A stretch of DNA of 64,000 nucleotides from Brachynemurus nebulosus (taxonomy: Eukaryota > Arthropoda > Insecta > Neuroptera > Myrmeleontidae). This document shows, in pieces, positions 1 to 12,466 of the stretch (position 1 is its first letter; each line of letters starts with the position of its first letter). The DNA lies in assembly GCA_035578155.1 (NCBI GenBank), contig JAPWDM010000005.1, positions 806,001-870,000 on the forward strand, given 5' to 3'. Below the pieces are notes generated by a model that saw only the letters and a list, made by a program, of their open reading frames with translations, searched no databases and was not told the origin of the DNA. Position numbers and translations under genes: made by a program.

Positions 1-29
1 ATAAAAATAGATAAAAGGAGATATTTGGG

Positions 30-935
30 TTTACGACACTTGCAATAAAAAATATTTTGTGTTAGAACATCGCCAATAAGTACGTTCATAAAACGACTTG
101 CAAAAAAATGTCAAGATTCAGTGACTTGACAGTTGCCTCTATGAATTCAGTAGAAAACCGGAAAGAAGTTAACGCCGAAAGTTGAAAAATCTTTTTGTTT
201 TTTATATGGTTAAATTGCTCCCAAATTGCTCTTTTGAAATCAGTAATTGCTCCACCTGAAACTTAATTATTTAATTAGTTATTTATAAAGAAAAAAATTT
301 TTTTCCGTTATTTAAGTTATCAAAATCTTCCAAAATAATACTTTTTTATATAATTTCTTTACGTCAATAAATTGCTCTCAGTTTGCTCTATTTAATTTAA
401 AAGGTAAATCTTAATTTTTTTGAATAATTATTAAAATATTTTGTCTTTTTATAATGTTATTTAATTTGTCAAAATTCAATTATCCTTAAATATATGCAAA
501 CGACTTAAAGATATAATAGATTGCCTATACGTTTTAATAATACATAACCTAATTCATAATATTTTTTATTTTAATATATTTTAATTATTATTTAGAGAAA
601 TTAATAACTAACTTTTAAATTAGATGGAGCAAATTGGGAGCAATTTTTTGGTATAAAGTAATTGTATAAAAATGCATTATTTGACAAGATTTTGATAATA
701 GAAATAGTCAAACAAAAAAGTTTTTTTGTTTGTAAATAACTAATTAAGTAATTAAGTTCCAGGTGGAGCAATTACTGATTCCAAAGGAGCAATTTGGAAG
801 TAATTTAACCATATAAAAAACAGAAAGATTTTCCAACTTTCGGCGCCAACTTCTTTCCGGTCAGTAGAAAGACTTACAACAAACGCTTACTACACAGTTT
901 AGATATTTTTCGCAAGTTTTTACACAAGTACATAT
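30..935. repeat. Old ACTTGC-rich repeat interrupted by a MITE
   Basis: The left end (about 36-130) and the reverse complement of the right end (about 870-935) share ACTTGC followed by an A-rich run, and related sequence lies at 2105-2300. This suggests an older inverted-repeat element into which the 157-861 element inserted. Similarity is short and patchy, so the boundaries are guesses. Confidence 0.3.
157..861. mobile_element. Probable Mutator-type MITE (foldback, 9-bp TSD)
   Basis: The two ends are inverted copies beginning ACCGGAAAGAAGTT, and the inverted similarity continues for well over 100 bp with only scattered mismatches. Further inward, AATTGCTC-type motifs also mirror each other, so the 705-bp element is close to a complete palindrome. 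It is flanked by a perfect 9-bp direct repeat, CAGTAGAAA, at 148-156 and 862-870. Long TIRs with a 9-bp TSD are typical of Mutator-like (MULE) elements; hAT would give 8 bp. There is no coding capacity, so it is non-autonomous. The family assignment rests on structure only. Confidence 0.72.
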
Positions 936-1654
936 TTTATATACATATGTATACAACTCTGTTTGTGACAGTATGTGTTTTACACCTACAATACAAACAA
1001 TGCCTTTTTATTTTTTTATTCAATGTATTTATAACGTAGTAATAAATTATAAATGGAGATGCATTTATGGTGAGAAGTAATTATCAGTTTGAACAGTTTG
1101 AAAAATAATAATGAGAATCAATCATAACAAATTTTGTCTCAACGTAATATTTAAGTTAACATTAAATAACATTAACTTTACTAGAGCGTAGCTTTAACTG
1201 AATTAAAAATTTCTCATATCGACATAATATCTAAATTTTTTATGACAGATGATAACGCTCGTTTGTTGGGAACATGTAAAATAAAAAATAAAAAAGTGGG
1301 AACAAAAAAGTGTATAATAGAGTTGTATAAAGTGTATTTTCAGTTTCATGTATAAGATATAATAAATATGTTCATTGATATCATATTAGTGATATCTACC
1401 TACAGTGATCAATGATAAGTTGATAATTAATAATTAAGGTTGTCAAAATGAGTATAGTATTTATAAAATTAAAAATGAAAAAATTTATTGATGTTTGTAG
1501 TATTCAAATCCATTCTGTCGGTGTTAACAAAGCAATGATGCCATAAAATCATAAAAATAGGTAAATTTGAGAAATAGTACTATTTGCCCAGTAAAATATA
1601 TATACATTTAAAAAGATATTTATTATTAAAGAATACTTGCTCAGGGTACCTTTC
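936..1654. other. AT-rich DNA, nothing recognised
   Basis: I see no gene, clear TIR pair or tandem repeat here, only A/T-rich sequence with short ATATC-type inverted motifs near 1375-1425. Confidence 0.5.
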
Positions 1655-2110
1655 GCCGGTTTGCCGTCTAGGTTTAGTATTCGTTCATTTTACTGTACTG
1701 TTTCCAACAAATAGCATAGAATAGTTATATAAAACAAATAACCGAATATATTTGAATTTATTAGAAAATTATTATAATTATTATCAAAATACTTATTTGA
1801 CAAAGTTATGTTTCTAAAAAGAAAGTTCTCAAATCAATAAGAAGGTCTAAGAAGGAAGATAAAAAAGCCTAAATGAGTACAGAAAACTAGCCTACATGTG
1901 AACAACAACTAATTGTTTTGGACGAAAACTAGCGAAATCCGTATATTTATCATTATTATTATTTTTATATAAAAGCAATGAACGTAATTAGTTATCATTT
2001 TATTTACACTTAAAATACAAAATATAAGTAATAAATAAAAATGTAAAACATATTATTTTTATTAGGTCACGAACCTATGAACTTCACTAATTGGACGAAA
2101 ACCGGTGAAA
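1655..2110. repeat. Dispersed GGACGAAAACT repeat, copy 1
   Basis: This segment matches 40540-43345 in order. Shared blocks include CATTTTACTGTAC near 1690, ACTTATTTGA near 1793, CTAAGAAGGAAGATAAAA near 1846, ACTAGCCTACATGTG near 1887, GACGAAAACTAGCGAAATC near 1921 and ACTAATTGGACGAAAAC near 2086. The recurring GGACGAAAACT motif suggests a non-coding transposable element. Class is unknown. This copy lacks the 1.75-kb insertion present in copy 2. Confidence 0.6.
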
Positions 2111-2310
2111 TGACCCTATGTACAAAACTTGCAAATAAAAAATAATTTATGTGTACACGTTGTGGCAAGTCCTTACATAGAGCGACTTCTGAGAGTAACT
2201 TGCGAAAGAAAACTTGCAAAAAGTATGAAATACGTGGACACGTATGTCCAAGTAGTGTCTGAAAAAACTTCTGCAAGTGACTTGCATGTGTACACTAAGC
2301 ATTAGCGTCA
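2111..2310. repeat. ACTTGC-rich repeat fragment
   Basis: ACTTGC or its complement occurs repeatedly between 2125 and 2290, in sequence resembling positions 30-130 and the reverse of 870-935. No coding content is recognisable; the minus-strand 69-codon frame here is a by-product. Confidence 0.35.
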
Positions 2311-4379
2311 AGTCAAGCAACATCTCATACTAACAAACCTTACTTTATCAAAAGGAATCCATCTTGGGGAAATAATTTTTCAGTTTATAATGCTTCCGCC
2401 ACAGTATATTATATATCGTATAAGAAATTATAATGATCCAAAACATAGGAATTTCACCCCTAAAGATTTTTAATTAGACTTATAGAGGAGAAATTGATCC
2501 AAAAAATTTTATGCACGAGAATATTTATCAAAATTAAATAAAAAATTGATGAAACGGCTTAAAATTTGACCCACTTTTAGTGTCAAAAACCCCCCTTTTG
2601 TAGACATACATCCTTTATTGAATTCTTTTAGAATAATAGTGGAAGCGCCGGGACAGAACGGAACATAAGATGAATACTTTTACATCGTTATGTTTTTTGT
2701 TGTGTTTTTCGTACACTAAATATGTAACTGAACCTTAACATATAACAAGTGTTGTAGTCTCTACTCTGTAGAGTACGGCTCGACTGTTGTATGTAAGTAT
2801 AAGTGAATGAATTTGAGAGTACTCATAAAAACCACAATCAAAGCTTACTTTACATACACATTTATAGCCGGGCATACATTATTTATCATTATTACCATAG
2901 ATTATTATTACCGTAGGTCAGTTTAAAAAAAAATGAATAACATAAAATATTAATGATGCCAGTCCATCAAAATGTAATAATAATCGTGTTACTGTAATTT
3001 TTTTCAACATAAATAACAATTTATTACTTTATTAACAATTTATTACTTAATTTTTGATTATTATTGTCCCAGAGTACAGAGGGAAAGCAACTATCTCTTT
3101 TCTGCAATCACCAGTAGGCATTTATAGGCACATTAGGCTTCTTAGTTGTTAATCTTTCAGTAGCAATCGATTAGTGTAGATCAATCACAAGACAATGGAC
3201 TTAATCACGACTTGATTGTTGTTGGTATTGTTACATTCCCTAGTACATGCGTGTGGTGTCATAGCAATGTATGAGTCACGTGACCGCCACTACCATCTCC
3301 CTTACTCACACAAATATACAATATCGCACTAATACACAGTAAACACCGTGCATGTACATAACATATTTTCTATCTCTTAGTGGTTACGCTGGTTCCAGTA
3401 GTATAGAGATAGATATGTTGTCTCTATTACTCTATAATTATTGTTTCTTTGAACAAACGAAATATGGTTTTTGACAATAATTTTTCAAATGATTTCCTAA
3501 CTTTGTCAGGAAGAAAATTTTGGAAGATCAGTAGTTCCCACCTAAAACCATTCATAACCTACTTTGTGTCCTCAACGTATTATCTCTAAAATTTAGCGGT
3601 GAAGTATTTTTAAAATAGTAATTGTGAAATAGATAAATTCAAGATTTTTATACATTTTATAAAATATACATATACATTATTTGTAATTTCTGTTCAGAAA
3701 AATTACATAAAGTTACATATAATATGCAGATAATTTTCAACATTCTATAAATTTTCTCTTTCATATTTTTGATATGTGAATCAACATGAAAAAAAGCATA
3801 AAATTCAGATTTTAAATGTGATTTAAAAATTGATGATTGGGATTTCTTAATATTCGAATCAATAAAAATACGACAGAAAGTTTAATATGTATTTGACCGT
3901 AAAAGAGATTCAATCAAACTTGTCTCCTGGAATTTGAGTCCGACAACATTCTGGTCGCGAAATGAATCTAAAACAAAAATTTCAAATAAATTGTTTTGTT
4001 AGTGCATGTAAAAACGCATATACATATAAATGTATGTTATAGTTAAATAATTAAGGAATAAACATATAAAATTTAAAAACAATTAGTTGAACATAGTTTT
4101 TAAGTTACATTGCTCAGCTCGCTTAGATTTTCCGGAACACTCACTTTAAATTTTTGTAAAAAAGTCTGTAAATGCTCTCGATGGATGTTATTGATTTTCC
4201 CCACTCTTCGCCAAACACAGGCAGATATATCAATCCAGTAAAAAGAGATTAAAACGAAAGACAGAGTGCCTGACAGGTTTCTTCTCTCGTTAGTTTCCTA
4301 TATTTCCTAACAGTGCTTCTCTTAAACGTACCAAACATCAAAAATATATGTTCCTATTTTTTGAAATAAGTAATGATGG
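2311..4379. other. AT-rich spacer, nothing firm
   Basis: No gene or bounded element is visible. GCTTCCGCCAC near 2391 and GTGGAAGCGCC near 2639 are loosely inverted and could be worn ends of an element, but no TSD is evident. The slightly GC-richer patch at 3230-3360 has no open frame of note. Confidence 0.4.
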
Positions 4380-4381
4380 TA

Positions 4382-5215
4382 CACGGAGAGAAAAATCATA
4401 TAATTTTTGTAGATAAAATTTCAGAAAAATTACCATGCTCTGTTATAATGCGTGCGCGATCGACGACCAAAATAAAAAATATGTGCTAGGATGGTAAAAT
4501 TTAATGTGCTAACACAACTTTTATCACACTCTTATGCATATATGTTATAGTTTAATTCTTGTTGTCGTACTCTTTTATTTGCGCATCTGACCCGCAACTT
4601 TATGTTGCTTGGGCTGTACCTGTAAAAACTTCGAAGATGCCCGATCTTTTCCGACTTTCGATTCTTTATGATGCATACAAAAATGATTGCCAACAATATA
4701 TTCTAATACTAAAGATAGTGAAGTAACAAAATGATGAATTAAACGGTGACATCCCCGTCCTCTAAGACAGTGTAATGAATACTGCTTTCTGCTTGTAAGA
4801 CAGTCTAATGAATCAAGGTGCTTGGTCCGACCCGTCCGACCAAGTTGGTCGTCCACACCTATGGTTGGCTATGTGACTTGCTATGAGTGAGGTACATTTC
4901 AACAGCGTTCACAACACACACAACCTTCTTTCTCTTTTTTTCTTTCTACTATTAGCAGACAGCATTTCAAATATTATAATACAGCATGGTAATTTTTGTA
5001 AGAAAAACAATTAAAAAATATTTTTTTGTCGGCAATGGAACTTTTTACTGTGCTGTTTTACAAATTTTACGGAGCTAATATTACGGAAACAATATTCTAT
5101 CCTTTAAATTTTCTATGATTAATTATAATTTTTATATTTTTACCGTAAAAAATTGAATATGTTCGCCTTTTACACGTTGATTGTAGTGCTGAGCACAGTA
5201 ATTTTTCTCTCCGTG
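4382..5215. mobile_element. TA-flanked CACGGAGAG MITE, copy 1
   Basis: The element starts CACGGAGAGAAAAATCATA and ends in the inverted ...TTTTTCTCTCCGTG, with TA at 4380-4381 and 5216-5217. It is 834 bp and closely matches 8160-9011 over most of its length (for example GCGTGCGCGATCGA, CCGACCAAGTTGGTCG, GTGCTGAGCACAGTAA). The minus-strand ORF at 4575-4856 is not conserved as a frame in copy 2. The TA duplication suggests Tc1/mariner-like mobilisation, but the superfamily is not proven. Confidence 0.75.
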
Positions 5216-5217
5216 TA

Positions 5218-6316
5218 AGTTATTAAGGTATTGTTTACATTGCATACTTGTTGCAGCATTGGGATTACATTCAACAAATTTATCTATACATATTTGTACA
5301 TATTTGTACTTTTGCTAGTGTTGAGTGATAAAACATCGGTAAATACTAATTGTTCGTATGCTCAATTATTTTAATTTATAGTTTAATAAATAATATTCTC
5401 AAACATCACGTTAATGTGAGGTTAAAAGGGGTTATGATTGGTAAGTTATACTTATAACCAATCATTATGAGAATTTTAATAATTTATTCTCTTGTTTCGT
5501 TTGTATGTAGCATTCAAACAAACAGACTGACAAACTGACAGACTGACTAGATGAGTTGTCCATAATTGTAGGTACACATATTATACTTATCTTGCTTACT
5601 TATTTGTTTACACGTTTTATGGAACATTATTATTGTTAAAAGTAAAGTCAATAGAATAATTCAAAAAAAAAAAAGTTAAAAAGTCTGTATTTATTTGTGA
5701 TGAACTTTTTTAATTTATTTACCCGTAGGTACGTACGTCTTAATTTTCACAAAGAGAAATCTGAATTTACTTGCATCAGTTTACACGAAGTAAAGTCGTG
5801 CTTTGCGCGAGGTATTCCCCCAAGACTTAGAGGAATAAGGCTTGAACATATTTTCGGTTTAATCAAGAATAGACTATCGAAACCAAAGCCAGTATCCCCT
5901 ATTCCACATTAATACGTACAAAAATGTATGAAAATCAAATACAGAAGTCAAAAATGGTCTAGCTCATAACTCAAATAGACATAACTTACATTAAGCATAT
6001 TTTATTACAAATTAAATACAACTTATTATTCAGCGCCTCCACCATACTTAGTAAATATAGTTTGACACTGTTTTTAATTTTGAAAAAAAATTATCTTATC
6101 AAAACAATTATGATAATTCTTCAGAAGTAAAAGTTTTTAATTGAAATTAATGATAATAGAATAAATTGTAAAATATAGTATTTAATAATTCATATTAAAA
6201 ATATTTATTTAATTAGACATGTGTTAAAAAAATTGCAGATAATGTGACTCTGCGAACACACATTCGTGCATAAATTATTTTTTTGTCTATTAGTTGTCAA
6301 GAAAGGGTGATATTTC
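5218..6316. other. AT-rich spacer
   Basis: No gene is recognised. Near 5432-5467 ATGATTGGT and ACCAATCAT form a small hairpin. The plus-strand 71-codon frame at 5697-5912 has no family resemblance that I can see. Confidence 0.4.
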
Positions 6317-6318
6317 TA

Positions 6319-6878
6319 GCACAGGCAGACAAAAGTAGTTAAGTCCAAAATATCAACTTTACAGTAGAGAGTAAAAACTAAAATGAAATGCAGGCAACAT
6401 CAGTTTATTTGAATTATCTCCAAGTTTACATGACATTTTGTAAATTTTTTTAAATCAATTACTTTTTTAACATTTAACACAGTAAATCATAAAAAAATAA
6501 ACTTTAAACAATAAACTAAAATTTTTTAAGCCATCTTTATGGACTGAACATATAAAAAACAACAGTAAATTTCATTATTAAAACCATTTGTGGACTTAAC
6601 CTGTTTTAGCGGGTAGTTGTTGCTATAAAAATACATTTTCAATTTAATTAAACTATGTACTTATTTATTATTTTATTAAGAATTTTAAAACTTTCACTGC
6701 TTTTGTTAGTTTCTGAAAAGAATTTTTTTATAATAAGTGCATAAAAAATGATGTTAGGGGTTAGCATTGACTTTTGCCCTTTTGGAAATATATGAGATAG
6801 ACTCTCTTGGTCCTAATTATAAAATAAAAAAAAAAAAATAAAAAATGGACTTAGGTAACTACTTTTGTCTGCCTGCGC
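6319..6878. mobile_element. GCACAGGCAGACAAAAG MITE
   Basis: The left end reads GCACAGGCAGACAAAAGTAG and the right end is its inverted copy with one substitution in the first bases (GCGCAGGCAG...). The inverted similarity extends to AAGTCCA. TA flanks both ends (6317-6318 and 6879-6880); CTA also flanks both sides, so a 3-bp duplication of the Harbinger or CACTA kind cannot be excluded. The 560-bp interior is AT-rich and non-coding. Confidence 0.68.
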
Positions 6879-6880
6879 TA

Positions 6881-7332
6881 GGTTTGTACATTTTGGGTGG
6901 GTCATACACATAGGACGGGTACTACAGATTTCGCAGCTCCAATTAACTAACGAACAATACACAAGTAACTAACGGAATCTATTAACAATATTTGAATACT
7001 TGAGGGCGAATTTGCTTTACGATAAGTGACAATTTTGAAATTTTTAATTGTTAAAGAGCCGAGAGCCTCTAAGGCAGAGTAAAAGAACTTTAGAGACAGC
7101 GTAGCGATGTGATAAAATTGTCTAAAAAAATTTTGAAAGCATACTTTTAGAAAAAAACGGATATTCTCTGGAGTAAGTAGACATTTTTCAGGGAAATATT
7201 TTTTAAAAAATTACTTTTTAAGACAGATGTAGTTACAAGCAGTTTAATTTTGAGTTGACCTAATAAATCAACTTTACCTTAACTTAAAGCTTATATAAAT
7301 ACTGTCCTTGAAATTTCTAGCCCTAGCAGGAT
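6881..7332. other. AT-rich spacer
   Basis: No gene or repeat is recognised in this stretch. Confidence 0.4.
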
Positions 7333-7333
7333 A

Positions 7334-7420
7334 CAGTAAATTCCCGATTACCCGTGGTGCAAAATTAAAAAAAATTATATCATTGAGATAATTTGATGTT
7401 CGGGCAATTGGGACGATACT
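7334..7420. mobile_element. Short pogo/Tigger-like MITE candidate
   Basis: CAGTAAATTCCCGATTACCCG on the left resembles the reverse complement of the right end (TAGTATCGTCCCAATTGCCCG). Ends of the form CAGTrrAnnCCCGATTA are usual for pogo/Tigger-type elements. Only about 90 bp remain and the flanking TA is present clearly only on the left. Confidence 0.38.
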
Positions 7421-8157
7421 ATTGTACCTTATTGTATCTTATTTCGTGACGAATTTTCAAAAAGCGTGAAAATCATGAAATTTTGTATGTAAATACTCCT
7501 GTATGCATATCATAGGATTACTCGTTGACAATTTGTTCTTCAGTCATTAACGATTTTTATTTTGATATGTGCATCGATACCTGTCACATTTTAATTTGTT
7601 ATCTTTGTTGTTATAAAGAAATTAACTATAATTTATTACCAATAAATACATAAATGTTCATATTATCATATTTATATGTATAAGGGTATCTGTTGTTGTC
7701 TTTGAATGCATAGATTATAAATTAGTCGATAAATTATAAAGAAAATAATTAATACATAAATTATTAAAGTTTAATTTAAATAGTAAAATTATAGTATCAA
7801 TTATAAAATGATTCGGATAATATTTTTTTTTTCTTAATTATTCTTAATTTTAATTGCATTCGATAAATTGGTTTAAAAAAGGAAATCATATTTCCAATGC
7901 GTTTCAAATATTATGATTTCATCGATTTATTAAGCTATATTAAAACGTTTAATTAATTGGTAAAGTTGTTAATCAAATATTGAAATTAATTAGAAATCAA
8001 AAGTATCAATCCATTTATAGTAACACTATTTTTTGTTTAACTATTAAAAATTTTAAGAATGAGTACTGTGCAAGAAATGATTTTTTCAACAATTTGAATC
8101 GTAAGTTGCTGTTTGATAATAATTTTGATAGAAATGATAGAAACGGCTTCGAAAACC
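7421..8157. other. AT-rich spacer
   Basis: Very AT-rich sequence with no recognisable feature. Confidence 0.4.
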
Positions 8158-8159
8158 TA

Positions 8160-9011
8160 CACGGAGAGAAATCTCATATAATTTTTGTAGATAAAATTTC
8201 AGAAAAATTACCGTGGTCTCTTATAATGCGTGCGCGATCGAGGACCAAAGTAAAAAATATTTTACGATCATGTAAATATTATTAAATTGAAACGTAAAAA
8301 GTATTAGTCATGGCTTCATAAAAATTTTTGTGCTAGCGTGGTAAAATTTAATGTGCCAACACAACTACTATCACACCCTTATGCATATATGTTATAGTTT
8401 AATTCTTGTTGTCGTACTCTTTCTTTTTTCGCATCTGACCCGCAACCTTATGTTGCTTGGACTGTACGCACTGAGGAACAATCTACCTTCGATTCTTTAT
8501 GATGCATACAAAAATGATTGGCAACAATATATTCTAATACTGAAGATAGTGAAGTAACAAAATGATGAATTAAACGGTGACAGTTCGTCCTGTAAGACAG
8601 TCTAATGAATCAAGGTGCTTGGTCCGACCAAGTTGGTCGTCACACCACTCCCCGGCCTGGCTATATGACTTGCATGTATGAGTGGGGTACACTTCAACAG
8701 CGTTGATACCTTCTTTCTCTTTCTTTCTTTCTACTATTAGCAGATAGCATTTGAATAATTATAAGACGGCATGGTAATTTTTGTAAGAAAAACAATTAAA
8801 AAATATTTTTCTGTCGGGAATGGAACTTTTTACTGTACTGTTTTACAAATTTTACGGAGCTAATATTACGAAAAGAATATTCTATCCTTTAAATTTTCTA
8901 TGATTAATTATAATTTTTATATTTTTACCGAACAAAATTGAATATGTTCGCCTTTTACACGTCGATTGTAGTGCTGAGCACAGTAATTTTTCTATGAATT
9001 TTCTCTCCGTG
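8160..9011. mobile_element. TA-flanked CACGGAGAG MITE, copy 2
   Basis: An 852-bp copy of the 4382-5215 element, with ends CACGGAGAGAAATCTCATA and inverted TTTTCTCTCCGTG, flanked by TA at 8158-8159 and 9012-9013. Relative to copy 1 it carries about 60 extra bases near 8260-8325 and lacks short stretches elsewhere. The ORFs at 7980-8285 and 8351-8557 run through or across its borders and are not genes. Confidence 0.75.
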
Positions 9012-9013
9012 TA

Positions 9014-9261
9014 TAATTCGCTTCTAATTCTGTCACTATATCATTTAATTCACGCGTTTGTGAGACATTGAAAAATTTTAGTAAACGTGACGTCATTAAA
9101 TAAAAAAAACAACTTTTTTTTAACCACACAATCTTTTTCATTTTTACCAAAACCGAGCAGTACGACGATCACCAGAATAAAGACTTCATCATCAGAATAA
9201 AGTTCACATATTGTTAATTAAAATTTTATTATTTGCAAAAGAAATCAAAGCAAATCTTTAG
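9014..9261. other. Spacer
   Basis: No feature is recognised. TATAATTCGCTTCTAATT with TGACGTCAT nearby loosely resembles 28995-29060, but the match is too weak to call a repeat. Confidence 0.3.
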
Positions 9262-9264
9262 TCA

Positions 9265-9350
9265 CATGACGAGTATAGCTCGTCATTGTGTCGTATGGCA
9301 CAAAAAATCGATGACGAGCTATATTCGTCATTTTATCGAAAGGGGTTAAT
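9265..9350. repeat. ATGACGAG palindromes beside GGGGTTAA
   Basis: ATGACGAGTATAGCTCGTCAT (9265-9285) is nearly self-complementary, and a second version with centre GCTATA follows at about 9310-9331. AAAGGGGTTAA ends the segment near 9350. GACGAG/CTCGTC palindromes next to CCC(C)TTT-TTAA ends are seen in piggyBac-type MITEs, so this may be one end of such an element. The partner end is not evident. Confidence 0.35.
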
Positions 9351-9949
9351 AGCAGAAAAGTTCCCAGATTGAACCACTGAGGCTGTACAAGAATATTTCC
9401 CCCATTTCCACCCCTCCAGCCCCTCTTATAAACCTGACCGTGGTTTAACCTATACAGGTGGATAGGACTTTTCAAGGGTAACATTTTGTTAATTTAAAAT
9501 TTTCCTCTATCTCTCATAGTTTTCAAGATATCTTAAGAAATACGATTTGAACCCCCAATTTTAGGAGCTGGTTTCACATCCTAAACGTGGAAAATGGTCG
9601 ATAACAAAAAATACGAGTCCCTTATTTTTGCCTATTCTACACACCAGAGAAATTTCATCAAAATTGCGAATTTAACTCTGGGTGCATCTCCTTGTAAGTA
9701 CCGATAGAAGGGGCTAGTCATTCGGAAAGCAACTATTTTTAGTATTAATCCGTGCCGTAAAACCCCCTAACTTAACCTATTTAACCTGACTTTACCATAC
9801 CACACTCTGTGTTAACAAAAATTAAAATTTCTTTGGTTATAATTCTTATAATATTTTTTTTTTTTTTAGTGACACAGCCATTTCTAACAAACTAGTAGTG
9901 TTCTATAAAATTTTCGAAAGTTGCCAATTACCATTTCTTTAAATCATTA
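9351..9949. other. Unclassified, possibly repeat-derived spacer
   Basis: The sequence is less AT-rich than its surroundings and has the texture of non-coding repeats (for example 9545-9745), but no second copy is visible in this window. The minus-strand frame at 9245-9484 is low-complexity and not supported. Confidence 0.3.
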
Positions 9950-9954
9950 GCTTT

Positions 9955-10450
9955 TTACCCGACTGCATCAGAAGGGGGGTAATGTGTTTAAAAAGTATGT
10001 ATGTATCCTATGTCTGTTTCTGTGGCGCAGCCTGCAGCCTAAACAGCTTGACGGATTTTAGTAAAGGTGGTGTCGTTGAATTCATCTTAACTTTGGGAGT
10101 TTTCATCCCCTAAGTAGGGGATGAAAAATTTGTGTAAAAGCTGTTGAGTCTAAAAACGTGAAATTTTGGACAGGAGTACCTTATGTAACGTAGGCAAGCA
10201 CCAGAAAGATATTTTTGGAAATTTATCCTCTAAGGATATAAAATGGCGGATAAAAATTTATATAGCAAACTATACTGACTCTAGAAATGTGAAGTTATAT
10301 ACAGAGGTCCCTTAGTAACGTAGCTGGGTATTAAGAGAGTGATTTTTGTAAAAATCTATCCACTAAGGCCGAAAAATAGGGGATGCAAATTTATATAGAA
10401 AACTTTTAGAAAAGGTTTAGGAATGTGAAACTTTTGCCTCAGGGTGCATT
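9955..10450. repeat. Non-coding repeat with about 131-136-bp tandem units
   Basis: After a start TTTTTACCCGACTGCATCAG the segment contains at least three diverged units. Equivalent points (GTGAA after AAACGT, AAATGT and GGAATGT) fall at 10158, 10289 and 10425. Each unit carries a paired ATCC..CTAAG/TAGGGGATG element and TTATATAG. It is a decayed dispersed element of unknown class, not coding. Confidence 0.5.
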
Positions 10451-12420
10451 TCAACATTAGTATATAGTAATTAGAACGCCTGTAAAAAATGTGAAATCTA
10501 TTACGTTTAATTTTTCATTGTTAGATATTGGACGTGCGGAATTAAAACCAAAGTGTCAATAATAGTGGAATATTTAACAATTTTACAGTATCTTTCATAT
10601 TTCACTGAAAAAAATGGACTGGTAAAGATAGAGATTCGTTGACATCTTAACCTATTATTGTTTCTTTTTTTTTTACTAGTGATTTAAGTTTCTGGAAAAT
10701 TGATTTATGAATCAAATCAAAAAATTTTTGCAGTTAATTTCATTAAAACAGTTAAATACAACTAAATTAATTATGATTGGTATTCAAAAAGGTTTAAGAA
10801 CGTAAATGAAATGAAAACTGAAATTTAGAATAGAACATTTTTGAGTTTAAACAAATAGAAGATTAAGTTGAATTAAAATCATTTTAAAATACCTATAACA
10901 TTTTTGTTATAATTTTTTTTTAAATTATTACATAGTATTACCTATAGCATAATTAATAATACTCTATCTGATACAGTTGTCCATTCGATATGAGTTTATT
11001 AAAATCACGTATAACATATAAATCAGTGTATTTATTTGTTATGAATGTTATGCTACAAAACAATATCAGAACAGACAATCATATACAAATACAACTTAAC
11101 ATTGTAAAGAATTTTGTTCTATACATAATTATTTATAAATATTTAAATAAATGCATAATCATCTTATGTATATATCACATTTCGACATAATTATGTGATA
11201 TTTCGTTTAATTACTAGTTCTTTAACATATATTTACGGAATAGTTTAATTAATTATATGTCTATATTGCTTTCTTTGAAAAGGTGTAAATGTATCTTTAA
11301 TTGAATATTAAGTTATAATTGATTGATCGGTATAAGATACATCTTGGCAAGTTTGATGTTATTGTATTATTAAATTGATAATAATTTGTTAATGATAATT
11401 TATGTTAAATATCTGTTGTTAATGTATAGATAAATGAAATTAACAATCAAATAACATTAGATATTACACGTAAAAAAAATTACTAATGCAAATATGTATA
11501 TAAATATTGTTATAATTCATTTTTTGTAATGTTGCAATTGATTACGGTTATCGATTCTACGATACACCGCATCGGTTCATACAAATGGGTAAAATGGGAC
11601 GTACGAAGTGGCTGGGAAAAAGACTGATAAATTGTTTAGGTTACTGTAGAAAAAATAAATTTAGAAGTTATACTTCTTTGGCATGATTAAACTAATTTTT
11701 AATTTTTGTACAAAATATTTAATGAAATAAAATAACAATACATATGGAGAATTAACCTCAGTCACACTGGAACGTTGAAATATTCATTATTAATCACCAG
11801 TGTATACAGTTTATAGGTACACACATAACTTTTATTCGTATCAAAATATAACACTTATTGTATATTTAGACACAAATGAGTAATAAACATGAATAACACT
11901 AGGTAATCTTTTGTTTAACAACCAACTTCATTCTATTAATTTTGATATTAGAGTATTAATATTTTATAACACACCAGAAGAGATATAACTAACTTAAAAA
12001 AAACCAATCAAAGAAATTTTTAATTTTTAAATCGTGTACAGATGTTTTATGTTTCAGCGAGATATACTTTAATTTTCAGATACAATTAGAATGATCATTT
12101 TAAATCAGCGTTACACAGCGCTTCCACAATTAATTTCTGTTTGTTAGGGACTATTGAACTGCTTATTCCGCGCGGGAACAAATTTGTAGGGTAAAACTAC
12201 TGTGGTTTGTCAACAAATATATGTAATCCATCTTTCTCAGGTATCATATAAAGCAAAAACTCGTTGATAAATTTTCATTAATCTTGAAGTCCTATCCAAC
12301 CTCTGTCATACCACAATTGCAAATGTACAATAAATGAAGTATATACTTTTATAATGACAAACAATGTACTTTTCTCAAATGCACACATACAAATACACAC
12401 ATCTTGATCCATACAAATTT
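10451..12420. other. AT-rich spacer
   Basis: About 2 kb of very AT-rich DNA. No gene, TIR pair or RNA gene is seen. The small plus-strand frame at 10990-11190 has no recognisable features. Confidence 0.4.
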
Positions 12421-12466
12421 TATATACATATATACATACATACATAAATATGTATGTATGTATGCG
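12421..12466. repeat. TACA/TGTA palindromic microsatellite
   Basis: CATACATACATA at 12435-12446 is followed after two bases by its exact reverse complement TATGTATGTATG (12449-12460), inside a longer TA/TACA run. Confidence 0.8.

Noticed and set aside
4575..4856. 93-codon minus ORF
   Set aside because: It lies inside a CACGGAGAG MITE and is not conserved as a frame in the sister copy at 8160-9011.
7980..8285. 101-codon plus ORF
   Set aside because: It crosses the left border of a MITE at 8160, so no ancestral protein could span it.
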